Shown here piece after piece: positions 13,411 to 26,935 of a stretch of DNA of 64,000 bases (position 1 is the first letter of the stretch; each line of letters starts with the position of its first letter). The notes below the pieces were generated by a model. That model was not told the DNA's origin. It did no database searches and worked only from the letters and a program-made list of their open reading frames with translations. The position numbers and the translations under genes are program-made. The stretch comes from Sanghuangporus weigelae (taxonomy: Eukaryota > Basidiomycota > Agaricomycetes > Hymenochaetales > Hymenochaetaceae), in NCBI GenBank assembly GCA_033182465.1, contig CP137323.1, positions 1,922,001-1,986,000 on the forward strand, read 5' to 3'.

Positions 13411-15301
13411 AGTGAGATGCGAAAATTGCGATAAAGTCGGATCCGACTTGGATCTTTTGTCCAGATTACGAACGAGAAGACTCGATTTGGAAAAAGCCTT
13501 GTCTTGTGTTCTCGCTCTGACAATGCGCGAGGAACGGGCTAATCTGGGCTAAACTCGCTCTGATGAGAACAACAAAAGCAATGTTTCGAATCGCTATCGC
13601 AACGATAAGCTAAGCCCGGGCGCCCATACTTACTTACTGTTCTTACGGGGCAAAGGCGATGAAACACACTTTGAAAGAATCCGGTGTGCCATTGTTTGTA
13701 TGTATATGCGGTCGAGTCAGATATATTGTACGAAGATATGCACATGACTACCAAGCTGCTATATGACGGCTGCCGAATCATCGCCCATCAGTGCTAGTAT
13801 TTCCATCTGGTTTCTTATCCCCGTCTATTGTACGATGCATGATATTCATGATATCTCTTGCCATTTACTTATGATTTACGAGCTTCATTCCAATGAACAC
13901 CTGACTCGTCAATTTCTTCTCATCTTATAACAAGCGGGTGATCAAAGAGGGACTCGGAGTATGGCGCTTCCTAGGAGCTGCGGGATGCAGGATTCTGGAA
14001 TTGAATGTTATTCCTAGAGCAGTGCAGATGCAGATACCGATATATGCAGATGCGGGATGAACCTCAAGCAGAATGGTAGTGATCGTCCCAAAAAGGTGAG
14101 CTCTAGGCAGATCATCCAGAATAGACGCGACGATGGCCGGAATAGAAGGAGACGGGAACAAAGTTTTGATAGGGGATAACGGAAGGACTTTCAAGCTCGA
14201 TAGGAAAGTTGTGGAGTGGAAGAAGAATCGGTGTTTACGATTCGTCAGTAAGTCAGTCCTTCGCTCGTGACCTCTCCCCTTCCCCTTGAGATGAGCGGAG
14301 AAAGACGCTTCTGTGTGAGCGCCAAAAGTGGGGTGGTGCGCAAGACGGAAGGAAAGATGTGTGGAGCGTTAATTTTGAACGAAGAGACGAAGATACATTG
14401 GCGAGTTGGTTGGTTGATAGACACTTTAGCTTCCGTGGGGTGAGAGCTACACTATCGCTTGTGAGGCGATTTGATTTCCTTCTTTTGTAATTACCACGAT
14501 TGAAGCAAGGCCTTCGCGCTCATCGTTTACGTGTCTAGTGATTCAGCAGTATTAACCAGGCGATTTCCTATTTTACTCCTCGTATAGGCTGGAATTGGTT
14601 GGATGTTCATTTGCTTTACCGTCATTGACGGGTCAAAAAAACTTACTCCTACAAACGAATTAGAGCAAGACGAAGTAGAATTCCATACGGTCCGGTGACC
14701 TCCGTGACCAGAGAGAATGAGACTCCAAGGACGCTATTTGGGAGTTGAGAGCGTGAAGGCGCTGGTGGAGTAATGACAGAATGCCTCCAAATGCAAATCC
14801 AGAGAGTGGCCCGCGAAGCGCGTAGATGTAATGAGCAAGTTGAGCTTCTATGGGCTGATTCATTCAAACCAAAGGAGAAAGAGGCCATTAGAGAAATTCC
14901 TTAAGAAACATAGCTAACTATCTTCCATGTTGCATATTGACGTAGTGGCGTGCGGTCTTTCTCTGGGCACTTAGTAGAAGATAAACGTGTTCGTGAAATA
15001 CCGTCGGATCAGGACGCCCAAGGTTTAGCACAGGTACCATGCGAGTCATTATGTATCTTCTCCGAGCACATAATTACGTGCAATTGACACGGAGGCGGAA
15101 GTACTCCGACCACGAGTCCTTGCAATTGGAGAAACTAGTTGGAGCATCAAACAGATGTATAACTTGGAAGCTGTGAGCGTACTCATTAGCTTTCTGATCA
15201 TACAATTCGCGGAAGAGTCAATTACCCCAAGCGGTCCTCTCTCTCTCGAAGGAGGATGGTCCAGTGAGGTCTTGTCGGATGTGTGCTGGTTTTGGAACGG
15301 C

Positions 15302-15317
15302 ACGCGTCGCGACGCGT
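15302..15317. repeat. perfect 16-bp palindrome
   Basis: ACGCGTCGCGACGCGT reads the same on both strands and holds two ACGCGT hexamers. ACGCGT is the MluI cell-cycle-box core in yeasts. No gene lies close enough to make this a promoter element, so its meaning is open. Confidence 0.5.
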
Positions 15318-15514
15318 CATGAAGCGGTCATATCGAGCCGTCGACCCCTTTGCATAGCTGTACATATCGAAGGGGGCGCAGAAATACCTCGTGTGGGCGC
15401 GATGCAAGACGAAGGGCAAAAAATGTCAGTGATTGTTGCTAGAGGATTTGCGAAATCAACGCGTGAGCCCTGGACTTGGAAATCTTAGCAGGTGTGTGTT
15501 TGGTCAGGTTGTAT

Positions 15515-15570
15515 TCACGCATCAGAGCTTGCATTGACCAGGTCTCGAGTCACGCATCAGAGCTTGCATT
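15515..15570. repeat. 21-bp direct repeat pair
   Basis: The same 21 bases occur at 15,515-15,535 and 15,550-15,570 (core CATCAGAGCTTGC), a 35-bp period. Only two copies are present and there is no associated gene. Confidence 0.6.
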
Positions 15571-18500
15571 CGAGCTTATGCCTGGCCAGTTACAGTAATC
15601 AAACCTGAAGGGTTCGTTGTACTGTACCGCATGTTGCGTAGGATGAATCCGTGTCTACACGCGCTGCATTCTCAGTTCAACTGGACTTGAATAGACAGCA
15701 TATGGGATCCGGTGTTTCCGAGGCATCCGTTCCGGAGTAAAATTGAATTGTGTCCTTCGGAAAATGAGAGCAAGCCCATCAGGGCTGGAATAGGAGACGA
15801 GATGTTTTTGATATTCGATTTGAGGGTCGTCAATGAGGCTGGGCAAGAGAAATTTTGTAGCGATCACGTGGGTAGAATTTCACTATGCAAAATTTCTTCA
15901 GCCAAGTCGCTGATGATTCGATTCTCACCAAGCAACAACCTCAGCCCTCATCTAGGTCTAAGGTAACAAGTTCAGTTGTCCCTCGATCTCTTTGGCATTA
16001 TCAGATGCCAATGTGTCTGATATCGTTCTGATTTCGCAAGCTCGCTATTTGTATGCATCTCATCTGTCTAGGCTACGTGCTCTTTCTTTGACGTGGGACG
16101 GTTCGCGCCTAACCACACATTTAGATCCATCCAACCACAAAACTAGGCATGCAGCTAAATCTGAATGAACAGGAATTTGAAATATTCACTAGAAAATGCC
16201 ACGATGATTGATCATTCCGAATTCTCCATGGGAGCGCCTTGTCTACATGTCGAAGCGTAGACGTCAAATATTGGCGCGCAAGATGATGGCCAATCGCCGG
16301 CCATAGATGTCCAGTCCATCATCAATTGACTAGGATAGCTCTGATAACTCTAATGCATTGCAGTATCCCTATGAGCAGCCTAAGAGTTCAGTATGAAACG
16401 GATCCAACTGTGTCAGGGCCTACTTTGCCTCCATCTTTAGCCGGCCAAGTATACCAAATTGGTTGATGAGATGGTTTTGGTATCTTTTGTTGAGGACATC
16501 TGGGTCATGCGCCGCACTACTGTCGACTACTGTCGAGACACGAGAAATGCGGTGCGTTCATGGTTTAAGGCCGATCAGAACGATCGGCGCCTTTTGATCT
16601 TTGTCGCTCATCGGCTCCTAAGAGAATGACTCGGTGCTGCGGTGTGCTGGCTGGCATAGAACGGACAGGAAGGCGACATGTAGTAAGTATTCTAACCTAC
16701 TAGGGAAAGGATGCCCTATAATACCCGTTCAGCGCCCGCACAGGTGAGCGGCATGGTGGATTGGTGGGCATCGCGCTGTACTTCTCGTCCTTCTACTCAG
16801 TTCTATTTCCTCGGAGGCGTGTTCATGGCATCATGCGCTCGACTGTTCGATGACAAATTCTGAGAGGCGAAACCTCATGTTGCCTGTACCATCGGATCGG
16901 ATTGGCTATATGAGCGAAGAACCGCACGCACCTCGCTTTTTATTATGCGCAGAAGTCGGACTGCCGCAGGTGAGAAATGATCAGAGACTTCTTTTTTCTC
17001 CTTGGGGTAAAATCGCGCTGTGCTTCGTATAGGTCGTAATTCATCTCCCAGGCCGAAAACGCCGTCTTGTCACTGGTGGGATTGAGATTGTTTCCTTGGG
17101 ACGATCATGTCGAAGCGCGGTGGCGGGTATAACCATGGGGCGTTGCTCGTTTCTACGCGATTTACACGGTCTGTGCAACGCGAGATAATCCTTATAGCTT
17201 TCCGTACTGTATAGGAACGCAATCTGATCCGACACTGTGCGCAGAGTAACTGGATCTATTCGCCTCGGATGCTCACACTGCGCTGAAGTATCAACCCAGG
17301 GAGAACAAGAACTGCATGTTCTGCACCATGATGACTGTGCCGATGATATCATTGCAAACGCGTGCCTTTTTGTTCATTCTCACTTATTGGCGTATCTGAG
17401 GTGGCGACTTCCACAGACGAATGCCGATGATATCTCTTATGAGCTCGCGCTCAACGCGCACACAAGATTTGCAGTGAGGTCACACTCAAATACCCGGAGT
17501 GTGGCGTTCCCGAAGCCGCCGCTCTTTTTACGAGAAACCGTCCGGTATCAAATGTGCCGGTGCATTAAGCTATGTTTACAAGTCTTCTTTACTTCTTATT
17601 GCTCGCGTAGATCAGTTCATAAAACCCTTGAGCAATGCTGTTTTCGCAGGTACGAGAAGTTCGATGCGGGATCTCAGCATATGCAGACGGGAAATGCGCT
17701 GGGCAACATGAAACAATTGTACTTATAAAGAATCTGGCTGATGTCTTACTTAGGCAACTGCGATATATGAGGTTCTGGAGCACGGCTGGCGAGAAATCTG
17801 CGACTTCAGGGCCTTTGCATTGTGGCGAAAATTCTGTGGATGCCCGACGGCTGGGATCTTCACATTTATGACACAGGAATTTCGACAAGTTTCGCATGTC
17901 TGTCAGGGCCTACTATTAATATTGGAGATCCGTTTCCGAAAGCCTTCCTTGCACACTTACTAAAAGATGTAGGTTTCGACTTGTAACTCGCATTTAGGAA
18001 AGACAGGTGATGGATTGGACACATTCCCGCGTCACGGAAGTTCAGGTAAGTGATCATCGATGGTCGTCCTCCTGATGGCATCCATTAGGATGGCCCCGAG
18101 TTCCGATCCTAATTAATCTCCGTCTTGATATCTAATATTCAAAGACTATTGAAAGAAAGTCTCACAGCGGCATTTCGGGTTTTATTCGTTCAAGTCGTTT
18201 CGCTTTCATAGATTCACTCCCTAGTCTAATCTGGTCTGTACGATCAATGACGCAGCTAAGCAGATCGAGGATACGACAGGATGAGTTATCGCCTTGTCCT
18301 ACGTTACTCAACCAAATTGCGAGAGGCTGTTCGAATATCTTGGCCAAATGAGGATTGCATATATACGTACGTGGCGCGACGTAGTTCTGTTGGTCTCGGT
18401 CTGACGGCTCATGGGTTATTCTACTAGCTCATTCAAATTTGCGCCGACCTTATTGACGCTTGTAGCAACCTTAGCTACAGCGAGAGATGCCACACAATGC

Positions 18501-21500
18501 TACACTCGCACGACCGGAATATCTACAGATGGCAGGTCTGGGAATATTTCGGTAATCATAATTATTCTGGGTACTGAACAAATGTACAGCCTTTTCTTCG
18601 TATAGTCACGTACGCCCCGGTCCTTTCAGCGAAAGCCCATCGGAATCGGAAGGTGCACGGCATTCATCTGGATCTGGAAACGCTGTGCTGCTATTGTAGT
18701 GTTATGAGTATGATTCAGTGAACTCTCAGAGCCGGAATGGATAATCAGGATGAAACAGAATCTCTCATTCTGAGTTAACTTTGTCGTTCAATCTGCCTGC
18801 TTTTTTAATCCATGGATTTAAGAACACGGCGTGGGCATGGCAAGGTTTCAAGGAGAAGGCGCCTATTACCCCAGAAGAATTGACCCTTGAAGGCGAAGAA
18901 TCAGATATCTTGGATTTCCTTGCGGATTGCGTTCAAGTAAAAATACAATCGCACAACGATCACAAATCATAGTAGCTCCTTGAATCTATCATTCACGGTG
19001 AACGTGATTTAAGAATGTTCTCGCCCTGGTCTAGCCAGAGAATCTAAGAGAACTTCCAGCTAGAACAGGATACAGAGGAGCCTATCGTGCTCCAGCGTAC
19101 TCCTGACTCCTCGCGATTAGAGCTGAGAAGGGCCCCTGAATGTGTAACTCTTCCGACGATCGATGGTCGTGGGCATTGGCAGGACATCTGACACGCAATC
19201 ACAATTCAAAGGTGGTGCTCGTAGCATGGGTACAGCTGCTCGCGGTGTAGGTAAATTAGGGACTTGGCGTGGGGGTTGCTTCGTACAATTCATCTCGGGA
19301 TAAGGTGCGATGGGACAGAAGGTCTTTCCGTGTAGTCGATCGAGCCACATTTAGACACGGAAGGAAAAGGAGATCAAGGACGATCATCCCGAGGTGTCTC
19401 GTGAGTGCATCGGGGCGTATCATGACCTGGCCATGGGACGACCTGTTATCTTGCCTTCTCGCGGCCTAGCACACATGGGTATATGCATTGACTCCGAAGA
19501 TACGATGAATAACCCATGACTCACGAGAGGTCAGGGGGTGCAACGCTGATTCATCTTCTGACTTGCGTACATCCACTTAGCAATCTGGAAAAGCAATCTG
19601 GAAAAGATGGTACTCGAAGCAACGGAATTATTTTACAGGTCTTATGCAATCGGGGTTTCGGACTTGAGTGCCAAGAAGTTAAATCTGATCGAGACGTCGC
19701 ACATGCTCTAGATGGACGTCTCATGGTTCAGACAGCTCCTGTTTATCAAACATAGATCGTTCAAGTCGCTGTCATTTGCATAGCCGCGCTTTATCAGCTT
19801 TTTACTGTGTTCCAGATTGAGAAGTCTCCATGCAATTGGGATACAACCTAGACAAAGCTCTCCAATATAGGCTCTTTTTTTCGACGATATGAACCTAACT
19901 TGAAACTATTTAAATATTTTTCTCCTCAGGCATCCCTTCAGAATATACATCATCTGCGCCGTATTGGCTGGCAGCTGGCACACGTGTTTGCTCCAAGACA
20001 CGCTAGTTCAAGAAGGAAGTAAAGTTTCCGCTGTGAAAATACCGGAATCATTTCTGCAACATTATTACGCCAATCTCCAGGATTCTAGCTAGAGACCACT
20101 GATAAGAGACGTGAGCACCACAGCGCAGCCTCAACTAGCACTAGCTCAAGTGTTCTTGTCTGTGAAATCTCGGAGAGCACTTGATCAGGACGAGCGACAC
20201 GAGACAAACGGCGCTCAGAAACGGGGTTTCTATCGCAAGACGCGAAGGGCCAGTTTTCGAACGCAGACAAAGTGTTTCAATGCAGCCTCCGCGCCTCATA
20301 CATGCACAAAAGTCAAGCACCGTACGAGTACATCCCTTGACACTTTCAAGATGTGGGCTCAGTGTGCGTCACTCCGCGCATGTTGGGACTTGCCGCTCGA
20401 AATGCGATGACAGGACACGATTTCATGTCTCTTCCAAGAGGATAGAATCCAAGCAGCCTGGCATGAATGATGCATAATCACTTGGAAGTGCAGTTTCAGT
20501 CACTAATGGCAATATGACTGATACCGAAACAGAATGAATGAAATTAGCAAAGGCACTTGAGCCACTCTTTTGTGAAGGGTATGAGAATCAGGAGATGATC
20601 ATGCCCCAAGCTGATTACTGGAAGGTGAAGAATCATACGAAACCGTCTAATACACTTTGGGTATCAATGGGACTTGCCGGGGGATATTGCGAAGTTGCGG
20701 TAGGTATTCGGTCCATGTGTAGATATTGCAAGCCGGAAGCAGTGTTTCGGGTTTATCAAAGCTCAGAAGGAAAATTGGCCGATAATGCTGAGCCGCAAAC
20801 CATTCAATCGATTTGATTCGATGGCCCCGCAGAATTTCCTGTACAGGAGTTAGAAACAGGATCCACAGGCGGTGCGTTAATCAAGAAAATAGACTTGTGC
20901 GGATGAAGCATAATATACAAGCAGATACTACAGCGCTTCAAGCTGCGAGTAGGAGACAGAAAGACTGGAGGTTCCTTTTTACACCAACGAAACAAGATCA
21001 CGTGCTGCCATGCGATCGTCTTCACTGTCAGTTAGACTCCAGACTCTTCTTCCGAAGAAACACCATCCTTTGCTTATTATGAAGGCATCCTGGTCAGTGA
21101 TCTCGAAGAAACTGGCGGATGCCCATTTTCATGCTCCTAACTATTCTATCAGACTACAGGACTTGGAAGTGGCTGGAAGTAATTTATGCACTTTTTTCTG
21201 CTAAATTCAGAGAAGAAACTGACTTTGTCGTGTCGTCTCGATGCCATTCATACCTTGAGCTAATGCATTCAATCTCGTCTCAGTTCTGCAGCATTACTAT
21301 GCTTAGACACGCTCGTGGCCTAATGCTGGGAACGATTGGGACATGCGTAGCATCAATGCTTTGTCCCAAACTAACGTTAAGATTATATCACACAGAGTTG
21401 TCGCTTTCAAAAGAATAAACTGTGCATCGAAGGCGATAGACAATGGGCTGCTTCGCGTTCTACACTCAAGGATCTGCCTCAAAAATGGATGATAGTCACC

Positions 21501-24312
21501 ATTCCTTACCAGAGACATGGTCTCTCGCTAGTAATCATCGGTAGAGATCCTAGCTGCAGACCATTCATTGGCCTAACTAACCGCTCAGGGAATATCAATG
21601 GGAGTGTTACTTCAATGGTCTCACCAATTGACAAAGATCTTGGCTGTACTTAAGACTCATTCTCAAATTAAAGATCTTACCATGCGAACACACTTGAAGG
21701 AGAAAGTGATTTAGAGTATACCTTCCGCAATTTTCTAGGATCCATAACCGACGCGGTAATCCCACCGCAGCAATGTATGGGGTTTGCCCTGAAGCGGAAC
21801 TAGGTCGGTGAGTTGAGTTCGCCTTTGAAGCACTACGTTGTTTCTTGACTTATAGCGAAGTCATTTCTCACGCTGCGTCTGAGCCCTGTTGTTTATCACT
21901 TGCCTTTGTCTCTTCCTTCTTCAATTCGATCTTGCTGTGCAGGCAAGCACTCCTTACTGCTTTTTGACTAATCAGCTCGCCGATAGATCAACCTGTTGGG
22001 GCATCCTAGACAGAGAAGTTAGGTAAGTACTGACAAGACGATTTCTGGATCTTGGTGTCTCCTTTTGGACTTCTACGGGTGCCCAAACAGCACGCCCATG
22101 AGTTACCTTTAAAGGTGCCTGCGGATCACAGCGGAGAACTTTCGAGCCGCGCAAAACCTTGGTTTGGCATTGCCTGCTTGGTTTCGGCTTCGAGATTCTG
22201 CAACTGAGTTATAATCTTGATAGATGGATGTGCCATTATCTCAAGTTCATCGTATCATTGAAGCTACTTTCTTTTCTGACAGCATTTATACAGGCCCATT
22301 GGATGAATGTTAGATACAGCGCCGATACAGCTGATAATTGACCCCGATGCGGATCAGGTTTATTGCACGGGGAAAAATATGCGATACAGGAGAAGTTTTC
22401 TCGGTAACTTTCTTTCCACTCGATAGCAGCAACTGTTTACCCCTATGGCAACATCGAGCGGTAGTTGCTCCACTAGCATGAGGATATTCTTCCTTCTAAT
22501 AGTTCCTTTGCTTTTGACTTCTTTACTACTTAGGCACGGGTACGCGATCGTTCGGTTCGCAGCATTCGGCCATGATAAGACCTGTTTATCTCAATATTAA
22601 TGAAGCAAAGAATAAACGTGTTCAGTCAATACTAGGCTGAATAACTAGCTTCCAAAATGCCGACATCTTTGAAACGGCGGGATATACGATGGATAAACTA
22701 GATATTTTTTGAATCTTCATTGCTTGCTTGAACCCCCCCATAAAGGACCACTCGATTCCATTGTGAAGATACCATCACCGAATAAATCATCGACGTAATG
22801 GTGTGATTAATATCGAAGATGACACGAAGCGGCGCAATGCATTCGCCGAAGGGTAGTAATATCAGCAGTCTAGGACTAGGAGCTGGTTTCGGCAATTTTG
22901 AAAGCGAGAGTTTTGGCAAAACAATGCCGAAACTAATGGACCTGTTTTAACCCGGAATCATCAAAATTTTGAGCTACTCCAAGTTCGACAGGCAACCTTA
23001 GATGGCAATATGGCTGACAACATAAAAAATTTGACTCCTGTGTACTCATTATTACCAAGAAGTATATCGTATCTTTCACCGATGAAAGAGCCGGACGTCA
23101 GTTGAAGAGCTTCCGCCGTGTGGTACTTGGTTCCAATACAATTTGAATGCAAATCACTATAAGAGTATAGCTGGAAATATGAGTCGATGTCGACACAAAC
23201 TGCATGAGTTCAAAACAGGGTGGTTCATATAGTGAATAAAGCCGGGCAATACAAACGCACGCGAATAAACAGAAGACATCCCCTAAGTCGAATGAGTGAG
23301 GAAAGATGAGTAAGAAAGGGCGCAGCGCGCAATCATCTATTGAGTTCAGGCTGCAAAGATGTAACAATTGTAGCAATTCGGAAGCGTCTCGTGGACTGCA
23401 GTGGATGACACCTGAAACTTAGAGAGAGATACGGATCAGAAGAATCCGGAATAAACATCTCGGAGAGATTCCTATCGTGCCTGAGAACCACAGAGGTTTG
23501 TCGATAATCGCAAATCGCGGTATCAGAGGAGCCACTGAATAGGCCACGTTCGACGGTGATCAGATGTACGAGCTTTATCGAAAAGACACATCGGTAAAGA
23601 TCTGCCAGAACACACGGAGCAAGAGCCTAGATCAGCTATCGATGCAACTGAATTCAAGCCGTGAGTAAGGAATAGGCTGCCTCAAAGAATCCTCACACAG
23701 TTAATTATGATTTATAAGTAGGTGGAGCTAACTCACTCGATCAGTCAGTCGTCAATGCGTCTGAACTTTCAAAACAAACGTGCAGCCAATTTACCTGAAA
23801 AAGCCTCCGACCGGCTTGCCACCATTCCGCACGAAATAAATCAATGATTCATAGCAACACGGACGCAAAAACGTGCGCTCTAATAGATCACCACTCGTCC
23901 GTCTCTTAAGAAGACTTTCGAATACAACTGTCCAACTTGAAGCCACGATTAACTTGAATCCTTCAGATTATTTGTGAGTGTTGAGAACTGCTAAATGAAT
24001 CGTGTGACGGTGATTATCGTGGACCTTCTCTCCTTCAGCTTGAGGACAGGATATAGAAGGATCCTCAGACAAAGACAGGGGTGCATCTCCTTGCGATGAC
24101 ACTTTCCCGTGAGCAGCCATGCAGGCGAGTCCGTCAGAGAGAAAAACGCCGGCAGCGCAAGTATGAGTGACTGCTACACGTGACTGTGACTAGCGCTTGA
24201 TCGGCGCCTCGCCCACGATCGCGCTGCGACGTGCGGTGCTCTATCTCAAACCTCTGGCTCTGGACTCCACCGCACGCGCTTCTTTTCGTAATCGGAATCC
24301 GGGAATTACTGA

Positions 24313-26807
24313 ATGCGTCCGCTCCTTTACTGCTCTTTAAGTGTACTTACAAAGCCTGTAATAACTGGTACTCGAGGACACGCCACTCGTCGACTCTCGT
24401 TTCGGTCATATCGTGCAACGTCAGAGTTGGCAATACACATTTCTGCTCGGGTTCGCCATATTTCGACGAAGAATAGCTTTGAAAAGAAGCCGGATGAAAA
24501 TGTAGATAAGGCAGACAAGTCGGAACTTGAGAAACATTATGAGAACTTGTCGTTACCGGTGTCATTCCCTGGAAGTCCTGGAGGCCAAGGAGGAGCAGGT
24601 GGTGGTGGTCTGTTTCGAATAACCAGCTCGCCGATGTTCGATGCGGCGTTGACTACGCTTGTCGGGATCACAATCGGTGAGGATGCACATCATGCGACAT
24701 CTGGCAATACTAGTCTTACCATTGGGGATAGTGTTCATTGGTGGTACCGCGTATATAGTGTGGTACAAATGGAATGTCCTGCGGAAGGTCGGTTCAAAGT
24801 CATTCATAAGAAACAGCTACCTTATCTGCAAGAACATAGATGGAGAAGGCCTTTGATCCTGGATACGATCCTGCTCTTGAAATTGCATCGCACGCGAAGA
24901 GCGTTGGGCACTCCGTCTCGGAAGGCGATGGCGATGGCGAACATCTACGCCGCCAAGAGCAAGATTTAGTCGATCGAATCATCTCCGGACAGTCGAAAGG
25001 CCACTATTACATATTCCTAGGTCCCAAAGTGCTCGATTTTATCTGAAGTTTGTGTCAGTGCGGCAAGGCTCATCGAATATCAGGGCGCAGGCAAAACGAC
25101 TATGATCTATGATGCCATGGCGAAGGTCAATGCAGACGGAGTCGCAGTTTGTGATGCTCATCCGGATCTTGAAGTCTTCCGACTTCGACTCGGAAAGGCG
25201 TTGAACTTCGAGTTCAACGAAGACTCACAGACGGGATTGTTTCAGAGGCGAGATCCTCGAGAAGGTCAGTTATTAGCACTATCTCCAACCTGCAGCTGAT
25301 TCTCTGAGCTTTTTTAGCTGGTCCTGCTTTGGATATCGAGCGAGGTTTGTTTCGTGCTTTGTGGAATACCGTGACTCCCTAATCCTAGCCATAAGCTCTG
25401 AATAAACTCGAAAAGGTCGCCTTGCGCCGTGCCAGAAAAACCGGCAAGCCGGTCATCCTCGTCCTCAACAATGTCCATTTCTTCCAGCATACGGACGAGG
25501 GACGCAACATGTTGCTACAATTACAACAGCGTGCGGAGTCGTGGGCCGAGAGCAGTAAGTTGCGTCTTCGTTTTGAGCCTGAACTAGTATAAAGTCAGCT
25601 ATCAGGGATCATGACGATGGTTTTCAGCACGTACGTCTATCTTATGTTTGTATGAAATGATTTTTATCACGTTTGCTAGTGACGACTTTTGGCCATATCT
25701 CGTAATGCGTAAGCATCCTAGTCTGCGATTCTCGTCAGAACTTAAAACAACCCCGAAATGATCTAGGCAAGAGTGCAAGTCGTATGCTGACGCTCTCAAT
25801 ATCTGATCTCAAGAAAAACGAAGCTCTCCAGGCCGCACGACGTCTGCGACGCGCTTACTTGCATCCGGTTGGCCATTCGAGCGAACCGATCGAGGACGTA
25901 CAGACGTTTAGACAAGTACTTTCATACATCGGGGGCCGGCTTTCGTTCCTCAGCAAAGTCGCAAAAGCACAAGACATGATCGGGTACGCAAAGCATATGG
26001 TCGCAACAGAAAAGGAGTGGCTACTCAGTCAAATTGGACTGATCTCGGATTGTGACGATGATGTTATGGACGAGGTGCGATAAGTACCATGAATCGTGAT
26101 CGGAGATATGTTCCTGAATTCATTCATCATGCAGCAAAAATGGAGCTCGTGCTCTTGGCTTCTTTTGCGAGAACTCGTGCGACGCTACAACGAGCACCAG
26201 GAGCAGCTCGCGGCCGAAGGGAAAGAGGGCGATGAGTACTTCCTGCCGTCGGTTTCTTATGTTCGTACATCTTGGCAGTATTGACCGTGTAACAATTCTG
26301 ACATTCTCTTTGAAAGGGCGAGGCAAGGCAGACCATGACCAGGACGGACTTCATCGATGGTGCGTCCTTCCGGTTGCTCGTCTTTGATAGGTCAACCTAA
26401 TCTATGCAATTCCATGCGTTAGATCTTGACAAGAATAATATCATCTCCATTGATGTATGTTTGAAGGGATATCACTCTTCATCTACTGTATAAGCTGACG
26501 AGGCAAATGGAACAGGTCAACTATAACGTTCGGCCAGATTCCATGGTTGTTCTCCAGGCGGCAAAAGAAGTTGTTGAATCGCCTGGCTTCGATGAAAAGC
26601 TTGATGATGTACGCGATCGCATAGACGAAATTGAGAGCTTACACCGCACGAGAGAGCTTACCGTAGGTCCTTGAAGCATATTTGCAGGACGTAGGTTATC
26701 TGATACAGTTGATTGTCTGCGCATCTTTATAGTTCAAGGATGTGAAAGCAGGGGATCGAATACGATTCGTCGTGGACAAAGGTGGCGCTGAGCTTCTCGA
26801 GGATTGA
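24313..26807 (+). CDS. membrane-anchored AAA+ ATPase, probably mitochondrial
   Basis: A multi-exon gene of roughly 520 aa. The first 60 residues are rich in Arg/Ser/Thr and nearly free of acid, like a mitochondrial targeting sequence. A Gly-rich linker and one membrane segment follow (LVGITIVFIGGTAYIVWY, made by joining 24,676 to 24,732). Joining 25,028 to 25,084 creates the Walker A loop GPKGAGKTT. The Walker B position reads PVILVLNNVHFF, with Asn where most AAA+ proteins have Asp-Glu. Further stretches (LSISDLKKNEALQAARRLR, FRQVLSYIGGRLSFLSKVA) and a C-terminal part ending in DRIRFVVDKGGAELLED fit the fungal family of Orc1-like AAA proteins with a C-terminal winged-helix domain, as I recall it. 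Its biochemical role is not established to my knowledge. The stop is TGA at 26,805. Downstream exon joins after 25,550 are approximate. Confidence 0.75.
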
Positions 26808-26935
26808 CGTTTCACAACGGGATGCTTTTGGACCTGCCACGTGTCATTATACCCAGTCACCGTTCGCTACATAAATTGTTTCTTTGTTGTTGTCATCTGG
26901 AGTGGTAAAGCATAATTGATACGATCGAGGCAACT

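Larger units (their letters stand above)
13411..24312. other. gene-poor stretch, no supportable gene
   Basis: About 10.9 kb without a gene I can support. Short open frames occur (for example near 13.9-14.2 kb minus, 14.66-14.86 kb minus, 17.2-17.7 kb plus, 20.5-20.8 kb plus). They show no family motif, no consistent chaining through introns and no sequence bias like the neighbours. A perfect 16-bp palindrome (15,302-15,317) and a 21-bp direct repeat (15,515 and 15,550) are the only structured items noted. Decayed repeats are possible, but I cannot name any. Confidence 0.55.

Noticed and set aside
13925-14863. Minus-strand open frames with a few hydrophobic stretches
   Set aside because: No family motif, no convincing intron joins between them, and competing frames on the same bases. 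Possible small gene, but not supportable.
18781-18972. Short frame with a tidy acidic stretch (PITPEELTLEGEESDILDF)
   Set aside because: Only about 60 codons, no recognised family, and no open extension on either side by plausible splicing.
20538-20816. 92-codon plus-strand frame
   Set aside because: No motif recognised and no neighbouring exon. Length is within what chance gives in this stretch.
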